From: Euryodendron excelsum
Taxonomy: Eukaryota > Streptophyta > Magnoliopsida > Ericales > Pentaphylacaceae
NCBI GenBank assembly: GCA_033060915.1
Contig: CM065394.1
Coordinates: 38,078,501 to 38,142,500, forward strand
Reading direction: 5' to 3'
DNA: 64,000 nt
The stretch's first letter is position 1, and the number at the start of each line of letters is the position of its first letter. A model generated the notes under the pieces. That model searched no databases and was not told the DNA's origin. It was given only the letters and a program-made list of their open reading frames with translations. The translations under genes were made by a program, and so were the position numbers. Of the stretch, positions 27,116-37,798 are shown in pieces.

Positions 27116-28858
27116 AAGTAAAGGTGACCAAGAGCCTGATGACTGACCTACGTAGCCTACCCAAGTCCACCCATTATTTATAGAGATAGGGATTTTTTGC
27201 AAGCCCGATTAAATTGACGGGCTGGGTTTGAGAATTGTGTTTGCATCTCCAAATGACTGGCTTGGCCTGAATATATATATGAAATAATATATATTTTATA
27301 TTTTTATGTATTTAGAATTTATATTATGAAACATTATTTTTGAAGAAAAAAATTTTATTAGGTGAAATAGAAGTGCTTGGACGGGTTTGGAAATCTAGCT
27401 TTTATTTTGATGGACTTGAAATTTGGTTTTAAGCCTAATAAAAAAAAATTTAGTGTAGGCCCGACCCAAACAATGTCCACCTAATAGTAAGATAGTAATA
27501 GTTTCTGTCACTTAAATTTAAGATTTACAGGCTAAGATTGCCCAGTGGAAAAAGGCCTCCCCACCTTCTGAGTCACCTCCCCTCTTCAAAAAGAGTTCTG
27601 CCCATTTCACCTGTAGCAGTATAGCTAGTGCCGAAGAAAAATATAGGAATGGGAAAAATCATAACGGAAATTCTGTAAACTTATAGGTGCTACTTACTGA
27701 CTGATCTTTTTTTCCCATTCGAATGACAATTGAGTCAACTCAGAAGCCTTGCCTCAAATATCATTTGCTTATTTGCTTGTGAAATAATGATTGTTTTATT
27801 TTTTTTCAAAATAGTGTCCTAATTGGATACTTATTTTATATTCTGTTTGGTGTGGGCTTGTGGGGACTATTTCAATTATTAATATTCACTTCCAAAAGCA
27901 AATACTTTTAAAATGGAAAGCAAATATCGAGTTGATCATACCCAGAATGCGAATATACTAATATACCTTTTGTTAATGATTTGTTCTTCTAAGTGCATTA
28001 TTAGTAGTTTTTTTTATTTAAAGATGGCATTCCTCGTTTGGATATAACTTGTTTTTATGGGTTTTTGACTTTTGACTTTTGACTTTTGACTTGTGAAAGT
28101 TAATAAAAAGCCATAAGGACTAATTTTTGGTAACGAAAGATTTTATTCAATTGTATAACCTTTGCATTTTCCATTCTAGGCCAAGGTTTCAAAATCTGTG
28201 GGTATAAAATTTTTGAATCACTATTTAGCCATCCTAATCATCCGTGCATACAGATTTGAAATTATGAGGGTAATCTCACCTAAAAGATTTGGTGCACCAG
28301 ATTCCATTCTGACTGATATCAGAATTCTGACTTTTGGTGATATGAGAATGTGAACATGATGCATGTGTATACCTATGATACACATTCTAATTATATGATA
28401 TGCACTATGTGAGACTCCCAGTTGTTTGCGGCCGTATACTTCCAGGCAGTGGAAGAATTCATAACTACTGTAAGTTGTGTCTTTTGACTGGCTCTAATAA
28501 AAAGCCGGAAGTCAAAAGCTAAACGCTCATAAAAAAAAAAAATGCATCTGAACAAGTGTTAATATATATATATATATATATTTGGCATATGACTTACACT
28601 AATTATACGATGTGCATTATTTGAGACTTTAGCAGGGTGGGGGGCAAATACTCCAACGCAGTGGTGGAACTCATAAGTATTGTAAGTAGTAAATGAAGAT
28701 TACGTGGTGTTCTAAGATTACTGAATAACTTGTCAGAACAACTGCTAAAATTATGGATACAACCATTTTATATGAATAAATACATGATCTTGTATAAGAT
28801 TGCTTAAACCAAGATACAACATGTAGCTTCAAGTTATCATTGTAAAAGGACTAAAACA
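27116..28858. other. Gene-free AT-rich spacer with a diverged repeat pair
   Basis: No gene. Two related ~100-bp segments occur: about 28383-28475 (TATGATATGCACTATGTGAGACT...GCAGTGGAAGAATTCATAA) and about 28588-28690 (TACGATGTGCATTATTTGAGACT...GCAGTGGTGGAACTCATAA). Short GACTTTT repeats lie at 28066-28092 and a TA microsatellite at about 28563-28581. Confidence 0.5.
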
Positions 28859-29139
28859 TGTGCAACCATAGTTATAAAAACCGAACCGAACTGGCCGGTC
28901 GAACCGGTTCAACCGGGAATCGGACCATGAATCGGTACGGTTTGATTAATTTATAAAAAATGCATATGAACCGGATTGAACCGAACGAACCGGCCGATTT
29001 TTTAAAAAAACCAGTGAACCGGCCGATATTTAGTGAACCGGCCAATTTAAAAAAAAAAATAAAAAATCAAAATTTTCACAAGATTTAAAATTTTTTATTT
29101 ATTTAATAATAAAAGAGTATCTTTTAACAAATTTATAAT

Positions 29140-29170
<31 letters not shown>

Positions 29171-29294
29171 ATTTATTATTATTTTATTATATAACCGATT
29201 GAACCGATTAAACCACGATTGAACCAATAAACCGTTGAACCGGTGACTGAACCGATTCAGTCACCGGTTCGGTTCTAATAACTATGTGTGCAAC
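28859..29294. mobile_element. hAT-like MITE with 8-bp target-site duplication
   Basis: The element body is 28867-29286 (420 bp). The terminal inverted repeats begin CATAGTTAT and match at 20 of 22 positions, running into AACCGAACCG. It is flanked by a perfect 8-bp direct repeat TGTGCAAC (28859-28866 and 29287-29294). The interior carries GAACCGG/AACCGGCC words and a long AT core with no ORF. An 8-bp TSD and ends starting CA are typical of hAT-family non-autonomous elements. Confidence 0.88.
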
Positions 29295-30420
29295 ACGAAC
29301 ATTCCATCCATCATTTTGTATTGAGTCACAATAAGAAGTGTCATACAATTCTTATTTTTCTTACAAAGTCTCCATTTTAAGCGAATACTAACCGTAATTC
29401 AGTTAAGTGAGTCTCAAACACACATATCGAGCACAAATAATAAAAAAATTACTTTCTGCATTGTGCGAAAAGAAATAATGGTAACGTGACACTACAAAAA
29501 CACTCCGTAATTTCTCACTCCAACAATTAGACAAATTTAAAATATATGTATACCCCCCAACCGAATATTTGTAAGACTTCAGAGATGCCCCATCATTGCT
29601 TACAGAGAATAGTAAAGACTTTAAAATGTTTAGCTGTTTCTTCCACCGCCACTTGTGCATCCCATTCCGTACCATCCAGGGAAGTATTTTAACCAAGATT
29701 GTTTTTCTTTTTTGGCCGAAAAGACAAAAAAAGAAAAAACTACCACCTCAAAAAAGAGGTACCCATGCACTTAGGGCACGTTGGGAACAATTCATTTTAA
29801 GTGTTTTTATAACTTTTTGCTTAAAATGATGGTTGGAAGCAAGCTTTTTTAGTTTATAATAAGTTAACTTTTTTTTACTTTATAAAGATAATAAGCTAAA
29901 AAGTCAAAACAAAAATTTTGAATTTTTTTTTGCTTATTCTAATGTAGTGAAAATTTTAAAAAATAATTAATTTTGAAAATTCTAAAATTAAAATTAGTAT
30001 ACTATAATAATTAATGTTGAAATTTTGTTTAGCTTTACATAACATCACAAATATGCAATTTAATTTACTTTGAAAGTCTTTTAATCATTTTAATATAAAA
30101 AAAATCCAAAAAATGTTATGCTAGTGCCAAACACCTCGATTTAATTTTTTTAAAATTAGTTTATGCTTTATGTTCTTTCTAAACAGCTTCTTTAATAAAA
30201 AAAGCTATTTCTAAGCGGCGTTTTAGCCTCCAATAAAGAGCGTAAAGTCGGGGGAGAATCATTGATTTTTGTCATTTTAGCAGGTGAATGGTGATGAGCT
30301 TCTTGAGCCAGACATTCAACACATTAGTTGCCCTCTCGAAAGATCTGATTCAAGTGCCATTGCTAAGGCCTGTGTCATAGCTTTTCACAATCCAAAATGA
30401 GAGGAGCCACAGGTTGGGCT
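29295..30420. other. Gene-free AT-rich spacer
   Basis: Short ORFs here lack protein-like composition. The 29780-30235 part is T/A-rich with AAGCTAAAAAGTCAAAA words, similar to the MITE-like debris near 3300 and 7400. Confidence 0.45.
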
Positions 30421-30735
30421 GTATAACTAACTAAGTTACTCGAGCTCCACTCGTTAAAAATTTGTTTTAGACTAGTTTATTATATAAATAAATTAAATTT
30501 AAATACATTTTAAAATTCATTAATATTTTAAACTTGGCTCGAACTCAACTTGATAAGTTTTTATATACTTTAAAATTCAAGTTATTTGAGCTCGAATTAT
30601 AATTAGCTCAATTAAAGCTTGTTTGAGCTTGGTTCGAAAATTAAACAAATCAACTTAGAATACATTTTCAAGCTCATTAAGCTTTAACAATTCTTTGTTT
30701 GACTTGGCTCGGCTTGTTTGCAACCCTACCCGTAA
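30421..30735. repeat. Decayed GAGCTCG-word repeat
   Basis: Words such as TTACTCGAGCTCCACTCG, TTGAGCTCGAATTATAATTAG and TTGGCTCGGCTTGTTTGCAACCCTAC are typical of a widespread plant non-autonomous repeat. The ends are only weakly inverted and no TSD was found. Confidence 0.4.
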
Positions 30736-30747
30736 GGTGAGTATTAG

Positions 30748-31019
30748 GAGAAATTATTCAGTAGGTTCGGAATACCACGTCAGCATAATGATGTAGTGTG
30801 CTCAACCAATTATAAATAAACACATATTTTTATTTTAGGTTGATTGACCTAATTTTTAGGTTGGTTGGCCAAATCTTTAAAATAATTAGACCTAACATGT
30901 TTATATTTATTATTCATATAATTAAGTTGACTAAAAATAAATAATATATTTATTTATAATTAGTTAAGCACATCATATAATTATACTTACGTGGTGTTTC
31001 GAATTTACTGAATAATTTA
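30748..31019. mobile_element. MITE with ~70-bp imperfect terminal inverted repeats
   Basis: The left arm begins GAAATTATTCAGTAGGTTCG and continues ATACCACGT...AATTATAAATAA. The right arm, reversed, gives AAATTATTCAGTAAATTCG...CACCACGT...AATTATAAATA. The arms pair over about 70 bp with scattered mismatches around an AT-rich core, and no ORF is present. A lone right-arm-like segment also lies at about 28693-28732. Confidence 0.75.
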
Positions 31020-31810
31020 TAAAGTTTTAGAGTCACCATGCATAATGAGATGGATGGCGACAGATAAATCACTTTCAATTAAAATCCGGAAGATATGTCT
31101 GGCCCAAGCAATTTCTAAACCACAAAAGGTAACCCTCACAGCTCCTCCGCCACTAGATTAGATGAAATACCTATGTGATACCGAGATTGTTACATGTGGG
31201 AACACCGAGAAGTTTGATCAGAAACCGTCAAAACCTAATCTCACGGCTACAAGAGTGTGAAATACGTTAGGACTTTGCTAAGCGTAGTCGCACAACTAGA
31301 CTCTAATTAATGTGTCGTACATTAAGCCGGTGGAGTCGTCCAGTCACAACTACGCCTAGACTTTTGAATAAGTTAAATATGAGATCGGACAAGGCCAACG
31401 TTGTGGATCATAGTCGTAGCTAGATACAGGCGAGACGTTGACGTGGCACAATGGGGACTTTTCATACGAGCCACGTGAAGATGAGCCAAAGTTGTCCCAT
31501 TTATTAGGATTGGGCCCCCCTCCGAAGTCCAATAATTAATGTGCCACCTTTATTAATAATAAATTTAAGGTTAGGTAATTAATAGTACAAAAAATTTTAA
31601 AATTTTTTTATTCATTTTAAACTTTTTAATGTACATGTTATTTTGAAACGAGTTATAATGAGCATGGAAGATTAAATCTAAAGAGCAGCCGAAGTGTCAA
31701 ACTTCATTTATTTAGCGATATCAACACCCCGTGTTGGCCCATAAAAGATCAAAATCCATTATTTTGAGGTGAAGGAGAATTCAAGAAACTTGCATAGCGC
31801 ATATTTGTAA

Positions 31811-31991
31811 GGGTAATGTTATATAATCAGAAAATTTATACAGAATTTATCACTAGAATGATGTGGCTAAGTTATGAGTCTATCACTTTAAAATAAATAA
31901 CCTACCAAGATATTTATTTATTACAAAACTACCATTGTCACATTATTCTGATGTAGAATTCTGTACAAAAATTCTAAAAGAATAGTATTTT
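31811..31991. mobile_element. MITE copy A (GGTAATGTTAT family)
   Basis: It starts GGGTAATGTTATATAATCAG, with TTTATACAGAATTTATCAC next, and ends TTCTAAAAGAATAGTATTTTT. It shares words and order with the copies at 33424 and 38816. The ends are short imperfect inverted repeats (AATGTTAT versus ATAGTATT). Confidence 0.6.
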
Positions 31992-33423
31992 TCTATTTGT
32001 AAAGGTGCTTTAGAAGTTTTTTTTTTTGTTGGGTCGCATAAAAAACCTCAACACTAAAGAAGCAAATTAATATTTTTATAGAGAATGAAGAAATGTTCGT
32101 ATTTTAATAATTCACTTAATTCAAAAAAACACTATCTTATAATTCGAATTTTATATCAATGTAAACTATTGCTGTTTAATAACATTTAATTTAGTTTTCA
32201 ATTATTATATTATGTTAAACATTTTATACCTTCAGAAGATGCATAATGACATTGCATTATAGCTATAATTATACATATATATATATATTAATTTTTTCAA
32301 AGTTTTGTAGTTGTTTATTTAGTTTAATCTATAACTAAGTGAATTAAAAGAGCACATGAAACTAGACACACAAGCTAGGCGATATGGCACATTATTCCCT
32401 TCATCTTTAAAACATGTAGGTTACATTTCTTTTGTCGATAAGATCATAAGATTACGAGATTAAACTGTTAATTCTGTGTTTGTCAAACTTTAATCCACAT
32501 TTAATTACATAAAAGAAGGCCATAATAAATAATCGAAAGAGATTTTTTTTTTGAATTGGGAGCCAGGTGGAAAATAATGTCAAACACTGAAAAATAGAGA
32601 GATTGTTAAACAAGGAAAAACATAAATGATTGAAAAGTTAAATTAATTATATTTAACCATTTTTTGGAAGTAAAATTATTTCAGAACATATAACCACCTA
32701 AACACGCATAACCATAGGGTGACTCCCGCGCATTACTTGGTGGACCTTCTATTAAGGAAAGGTGTCCACGCGTAGACGTGTTGAGAGGGAGAGAGAAAGA
32801 AAGAAAGAGGGGGCAATGATTATTAACGTGGGATTAATTGCTCTTTAATCCTATAGTTGAGTAATTTTTTGGATTAGTTTCCTACGACACGGTCCAACTT
32901 TGTGGAGATTGAATTTGATTCGGAGTTGACCGCTCCTCTTTCACCCGGCGGACCTGCTCAAAACTTTCCTCGTAAAGCTCGCGCAGAAGACTCAGGAAGT
33001 TAGTGGGTAAGGGTACTAAAAAAAAATTAAAAAATTTGAAAATTGAGTTAACTCGATCTCTTTAAATTGGTTCAATTTGATTTTATAAAATAATTAATTT
33101 GATTTTGAGGCCAAAAAATTGAATCAATTATGAATTTAGTAAGATCTCAACTCAGTTCGACTCACGCACATCCTTATTAGTGATCCATCAAGCATACTTT
33201 AATAGAGGAAGCCAGTGCAGTGATTCAAATGAGAGTAGATCAAAATGAAACTTGGCAAATTTTAATGATGATCCTTCTGGTTGCTCACGTAGTTTTGACT
33301 ATTTTATTTTATTTTATGTACTAACCCTTTTTATTTAGCTATCGGCTTTTGCTAATGATACATGTTAAGTACATTTTATCAGGTTATATATATTATTAAG
33401 CTCATAGTTTGTATAATTAGACA

Positions 33424-33545
33424 AAGGATAATGCTATGTAAATAAAAATTTATACATAATTTATCACTAAAATAATGTGTTAGATATAAATCATTCATGT
33501 TAAAATAAAAATTCATAATGTTAACTTTAATTGCAATAATAGTAT
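33424..33545. mobile_element. MITE copy B (GGTAATGTTAT family, truncated)
   Basis: AGGATAATGCTATGTAAATA, then TTTATACATAATTTATCAC, matches the left half of copies A and C. The right end is not recognisable. Confidence 0.45.
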
Positions 33546-34017
33546 TATCATATGTAAAATAATATATATAAATTTTTTTAAAAAATTACATTTTGCTTGG
33601 AAAAAACATGCTCAACATGTTACTTCCAATGTATAAAACAAAAAACTTAAAATGCGGGTCCATTGCGTTGGCACCGCCGCACCTGCCACGAAATTAAAGC
33701 CGGGTCTAGGAGACAAGTTTGCCGAAATTCCCATAGCACTAGGCGACAACAGCTGCCTGTCTAATGCCCTCAAGAAATTCCATAGCCGTACAGTTAGGAT
33801 TCAAATATTCGAATTCCGAGTTCCAAAATGCACTTTACGATAAAGAATTAACAACCCAGCAAAATATGGTAGTTTTGAAAAAAACTTTTTCTTCTTAATT
33901 TATTTTGTTGTGTTTAAAATGAATATTCAAATAAATTACTCCACACATCCACCCATTTATCAGTATTCATTTTCGGGTCGGGTTACGATCCAACAGGGCG
34001 CCCATCGTGGGTAGACT

Positions 34018-34332
34018 TGATAGTTACACCAATATATCTGTTAAATAAAATACATGTCCCATTGATTAGTATCCTTTCATAAATGCCTCTTGGGTGTCTA
34101 TATAAATACTAAGTGTACAACCAACATCAAATCCGATTGTCCGTAATTTCTCTTTATCTTTGCAAATATACATATATAAAAGAATAGACTTCTGTGTTGT
34201 GAAAATACAATGTTGTTCTTCATTGTAACAATACTAACAACTTGAAGTCTGTAGAACAACATTTTTGATTCCGGATTAAGCATTCAAGATATGAGTTTCA
34301 TCCAGTTCCACATTCGTTTCAAGTTTCTTACA
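34018..34332 (+). repeat. Left LTR of the small copia-type element
   Basis: 315 bp from TGATAGTTACACC to TTTCTTACA, with its TATA at 34099, followed directly by the primer-binding site. Confidence 0.7.
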
Positions 34333-35462
34333 TTGGTATCAGAACATATTATGATGTTCTTGTTACTATTGTCTAAGACACATACATTAATTATATGCAC
34401 TGTTTTTGCATACAAGCTTTAAACAATCGTTAATGGTGTCGCAGACAAATAGTTGCGAAAATACCTACTTCCACCATAGCATAAAATATAAAACTTTCTC
34501 CACAAAATAAATGCACTATACACATTTTCTAACAAAGCAACATGCTATAACACAAAATAAATGCAACTTAAATAATCTAATATGCTACAGTATTCAAAAA
34601 CAACATATTAAAGGACTACAAAAGCAACTAAGCATTTATCATAATTTATAAAATTTTAAACAGTTAAAAAATATCAAAAATAAACTACATAAAATATGAA
34701 AAAGCAGTCTGATGGAAGTGTGACTGAACTTGAGTCACGAGATGCGGTTTTCCTCGAGGATTTTCCTAATAAAGGTGATGTGTTAAAAGAGATCGAACTT
34801 TGGATCGAGACACTCTACCGTAGCATGTATTTATACTACATGTGCTTGACGACCGATTAAGGAGGTGTGAAGGAATAGCTCTCTACTTCCTCACCTTGTG
34901 AAGTCTTTAGAGTCATTTTTGTATAACTAGGTAATTTGTGTATGACCAAATTTATTCAGTACTCTTTGACCTTAGACTATGTCATAAAGGGATAGAAATA
35001 ATGTTCAACTACTTTGACGTGTTACCTACGACCATGAGTGATTTGGCTTTCTGGGACTTTGTTGAAAAAATGGTTATTTCTGATTTAAGTGACATGAGGG
35101 CAAGGGAAGACTATTTGAAATATCTTGCTATATATTTACTGTCGACACCTTTGGCGCTGTAGCATATTGCAACAAGGATGTAAATACATAGGCAAAAGCT
35201 TCGAGGGATTAAGCATGTTCTTATTGAGGGATTAGAGATGTTTGAATCGATGTGGCTAAATGAATCTAGGGTACATGGGACATCATATTTTGTGATTAGG
35301 ATTGATGTTTCTATGCTGGCTCTAATAAGATTTTTTAGTGTAGAGCTCCCAATTATAGGTGTGCTCAGCCGTCGCACGATCCATTAGTTTGTATGAATTT
35401 ACAGTCTTGTATATGAAAGATCAAGAGAGATGATAGAGTTGTCCATCATTGCGAGTGAGAGA

Positions 35463-35797
35463 TGTTGGTTTTACACCAATACGAGTACAGACATGTCTAT
35501 TAAAAAACAAAACAAACATGTCCCATTGGTTGGTATCTTTTCATAGGTCACTCTTGGGTGTCTATATAAATACAAAGTGTAACCAACGTTAAACATCTGA
35601 TCATCTGTAATCTCTTCGTCTCTGCAAATATAAAGACGTAAAGAATAGACTTCTGTGCTATGGAAACATAGTGTTGTTCTTCATTATAGCAACACTAGCC
35701 ACTTAAAAGTCTACACATAGAATATCCTCTTCGATTTCAGATTAAACATTCAAGGTACTAGTTTAATCTACTTCTACATATGTTTTAGTTTCTTATA
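35463..35797 (+). repeat. Right LTR of the small copia-type element
   Basis: About 335 bp from TGTTGGTTTTACACC to TTTCTTATA. It is clearly homologous to the left LTR but much diverged, with indels, implying an old insertion. Confidence 0.7.
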
Positions 35798-36235
35798 GTC
35801 AGGGAGTATTGCTTCCCAACACTATAGAGTTATTTGTGGGAGATTCCATCGCACTTACGTCGGTGCCAAAACTTAGGTCTTACCGCATGTTTTGGACATT
35901 GAAGAGTATGTTTAGCCTCACCAAGCGGCTATGGAGACTCGAATCCAAACATTGTGCGAAAAAATCTGAATTATTAATTTTTTCCTAATTATGTTTGTAT
36001 CTATTCCGGCATGCACTACAAATTTTAGTTAACTTCGCCACATGAACCATCTCCTGCATGATCCATTCCATTCATCAAACAGAATACATATGTGTATATA
36101 TATATATTACCCATATAATTTAGTTTGCATCACAGAGAGAACGATATGAATTAGAGTCCTAGTCTACAATAAACACTCAAAAGATTGCATGGAAGAACAA
36201 GGATGTGTTTATTGCCGGGGCAATGGGCCAATGGT
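35798..36235. other. Spacer between the copia-type element and GDSL gene 1
   Basis: AT-rich with a short TA run near 36092-36108. It includes the 3' flank of the GDSL gene on the minus strand. Confidence 0.4.
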
Positions 36236-36525
36236 CTACTGTTGTTTCTGTTGAAAGAGTGCTTTCAAATTGTAAGGCCAGGCGATTTTTCGACTTCCAC
36301 TCCACATTAGCCTGGCAAATTGCTGATTAGCCATTTCAGTCGGATGAGCAGTATCAAAGAGCACATATTCACTTGCATTGCCACACAACTCATACTCTTT
36401 CACTCCTCTCTTCCCTCCGCAGCTGTTAACTCCCCTGTACGGACCCGAGCCGCAGCATGCAGTTTTCCCTACCTTGAAACCTTTCACAACACAAAATCAC
36501 CAAAATGAATGTCAAAAAGATCACA

Positions 36526-36559
<34 letters not shown>

Positions 36560-37730
36560 TATCCCTAATATTGTAAGAACGCAAAACTTAAAACGTACCA
36601 TATTTTGATGGGTTGTCTAATCTTTCACTTAAAAAAGTGTAGTGGTCGAAATTTGAGTATACAAATCCTTGTAACTGGCTTTGAAGCTTCTGAAGGACTT
36701 TGGAGAGAGCAATATTGTGTAGCTTTACTCTTGCTGTTAACTCTTCCATGCATTCACCAGTATTTTCTGGATTGAATGCTCTTGATTGTGGTAGACAACC
36801 CAAAGGCCCTAAGCTAACAAATCCAAATTTCCTCCCTCCTAGCTTATATATTTCCTGTGAAAATTAAGAGTTGAAAATAATAATAATAATCAAGCTCTGA
36901 AAAACATAGATCAACTACTGAATTATTGTATATCAGATGTATTTACTTGAATTGCAGCTGTTAAGTTGCCAATCACCATCTCCACATATTCTTCTCTGGG
37001 ATATGACAGAAAGACACTAGAGTTTGGGAAGAAGTAAGGGCTAAGGTAATCGTTGCTTCCGACGCTAAACAAATAAACGGCCCTTGATAGTACTCTCTTG
37101 GCTTCCTTGTCACCTAGCTGCTGCTTCAAGGATTTCTCTACATTCTTCAAATAGCCTACCTGTGTTTTAAGGTCAATCACCTAAAAAAATACAAGGCAAA
37201 CATGTTATTTCGTGAAGGAAAAAAAAAAATGTAGGGTACCCTAAGTAAGAAAGAAATGTCACATACCCTTCCCTTGAAAGTTTCAACTAGAGCACCTGCC
37301 CCACCGGAGGCAAAGTTTACCCCATTACTAAATTCATGATTGTAAGGTTGCTTATATGGTGGAAGCAATGGTAGCTTTGCATATTCAGCTGCAACAAAAC
37401 CGCAAGGGTTAGTTGGGTTGTAATTCAGATGCTATTAAAATCAATATAATGAACTGTCTTACCAATAAAATCAGGAATTAGACGGCCATCGGAGCATCTC
37501 CCGGTGGGGTAGTTGAAGGTGGTTTCCCCATACGGCCGAAAATTGGCCTGGAAATTAGTGGTGGTGTTGATGTAGTTATTGTTTCCGACATCAAAATATG
37601 AATCACCGAAGAGGAAGAGGGCCGCGTGATTATGTCTCCGGCTATGGTGACCGTGGCAACTGTTTTGGATGAGAAGGAATGCGAAGAGGACCAAAACACA
37701 GTAGTAGTGCAGGAACCTTAAACTTGCCAT
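36236..37730 (-). CDS. GDSL esterase/lipase, 374 aa, five exons (GLIP-like copy 1)
   Basis: Exons (minus): 37730-37463, 37388-37267, 37180-36947, 36854-36599, 36480-36236; all GT-AG, 1,125 nt. It has a hydrophobic secretory signal (residues 1-27, VLVLFAFLLIQNSCHG) and block I FLFGDSYFDVGNNNY with nucleophile Ser44. The oxyanion Gly is in NFASGGAGAL, block III is SVGSNDY (171-175), and the catalytic pair Asp336/His339 lies in FDTAHPTE. These are the standard SGNH-hydrolase residues, so it should be an active secreted ester or lipid hydrolase. The substrate cannot be told. The GETTFNYPTGRCSDGRLIPDF region is of the GLIP1/GLIP5 type; Arabidopsis GLIP1 has defence roles, which is only a family hint. 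It sits 1.6 kb from a sister copy on the same strand with identical exon phases. Confidence 0.95.
36522..36560. repeat. (CA)n microsatellite in GDSL copy 1, intron 4
   Basis: Nearly perfect CA run with one AT interruption. Confidence 0.9.
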
Positions 37731-37790
37731 TTGAACCTTGACAAAGTAAAGATGAGATTTCGGGGTTGGGTTCTGCTTAGTTTCTATTGT

Positions 37791-37798
37791 TATTTATA
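37791..37798 (-). promoter_or_regulatory. TATA box of GDSL copy 1
   Basis: TATAAATA on the minus strand, 61 bp upstream of the start codon. The sister gene has the same octamer at a similar distance. Confidence 0.7.

Larger units (their letters stand above)
31020..34017. other. Gene-free spacer with MITE copies
   Basis: No supported gene. It contains two copies of a GGTAATGTTAT-family MITE (listed separately). A GC-richer 190-bp patch at 33650-33845 is of unknown origin; both strands lack a recognisable domain. 31100-31560 is not AT-biased like its surroundings but also has no recognised coding content. Confidence 0.45.
34018..35797 (+). mobile_element. Small non-autonomous copia-type LTR retrotransposon
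   Basis: Two direct repeats, 34018-34332 and 35463-35797, start TG and share TACACCAAT, CATGTCCCATTG, TCTTGGGTGTCTATATAAATAC, AATAGACTTCTGTG, GTTGTTCTTCATT and TTAGTTTCTTA-type words. Each carries a TATATAAATA promoter (34099-34108 and 35563-35572). Immediately after the left LTR is TTGGTATCAGAAC (34333-34345), close to the initiator-Met-tRNA primer-binding site usual for plant copia elements. A purine-rich GAGTGAGAGA directly precedes the right LTR. The 1,130-bp interior lacks a polyprotein. A short reading at 34708-34776 (VTELESRDAVFLEDFPNKG) resembles the region after a copia integrase core, so the element is probably an internal-deletion derivative. No matching TSD was found. Confidence 0.75.

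Noticed and set aside
33652..33843. 63-codon plus-strand ORF in a GC-richer patch
   Set aside because: No recognisable domain on either strand; possibly a decayed gene fragment but not supportable.
34938..35162. 74-codon ORF inside the small copia-type element
   Set aside because: Does not resemble gag, protease, integrase or RT; it is internal non-coding sequence of a deletion derivative.
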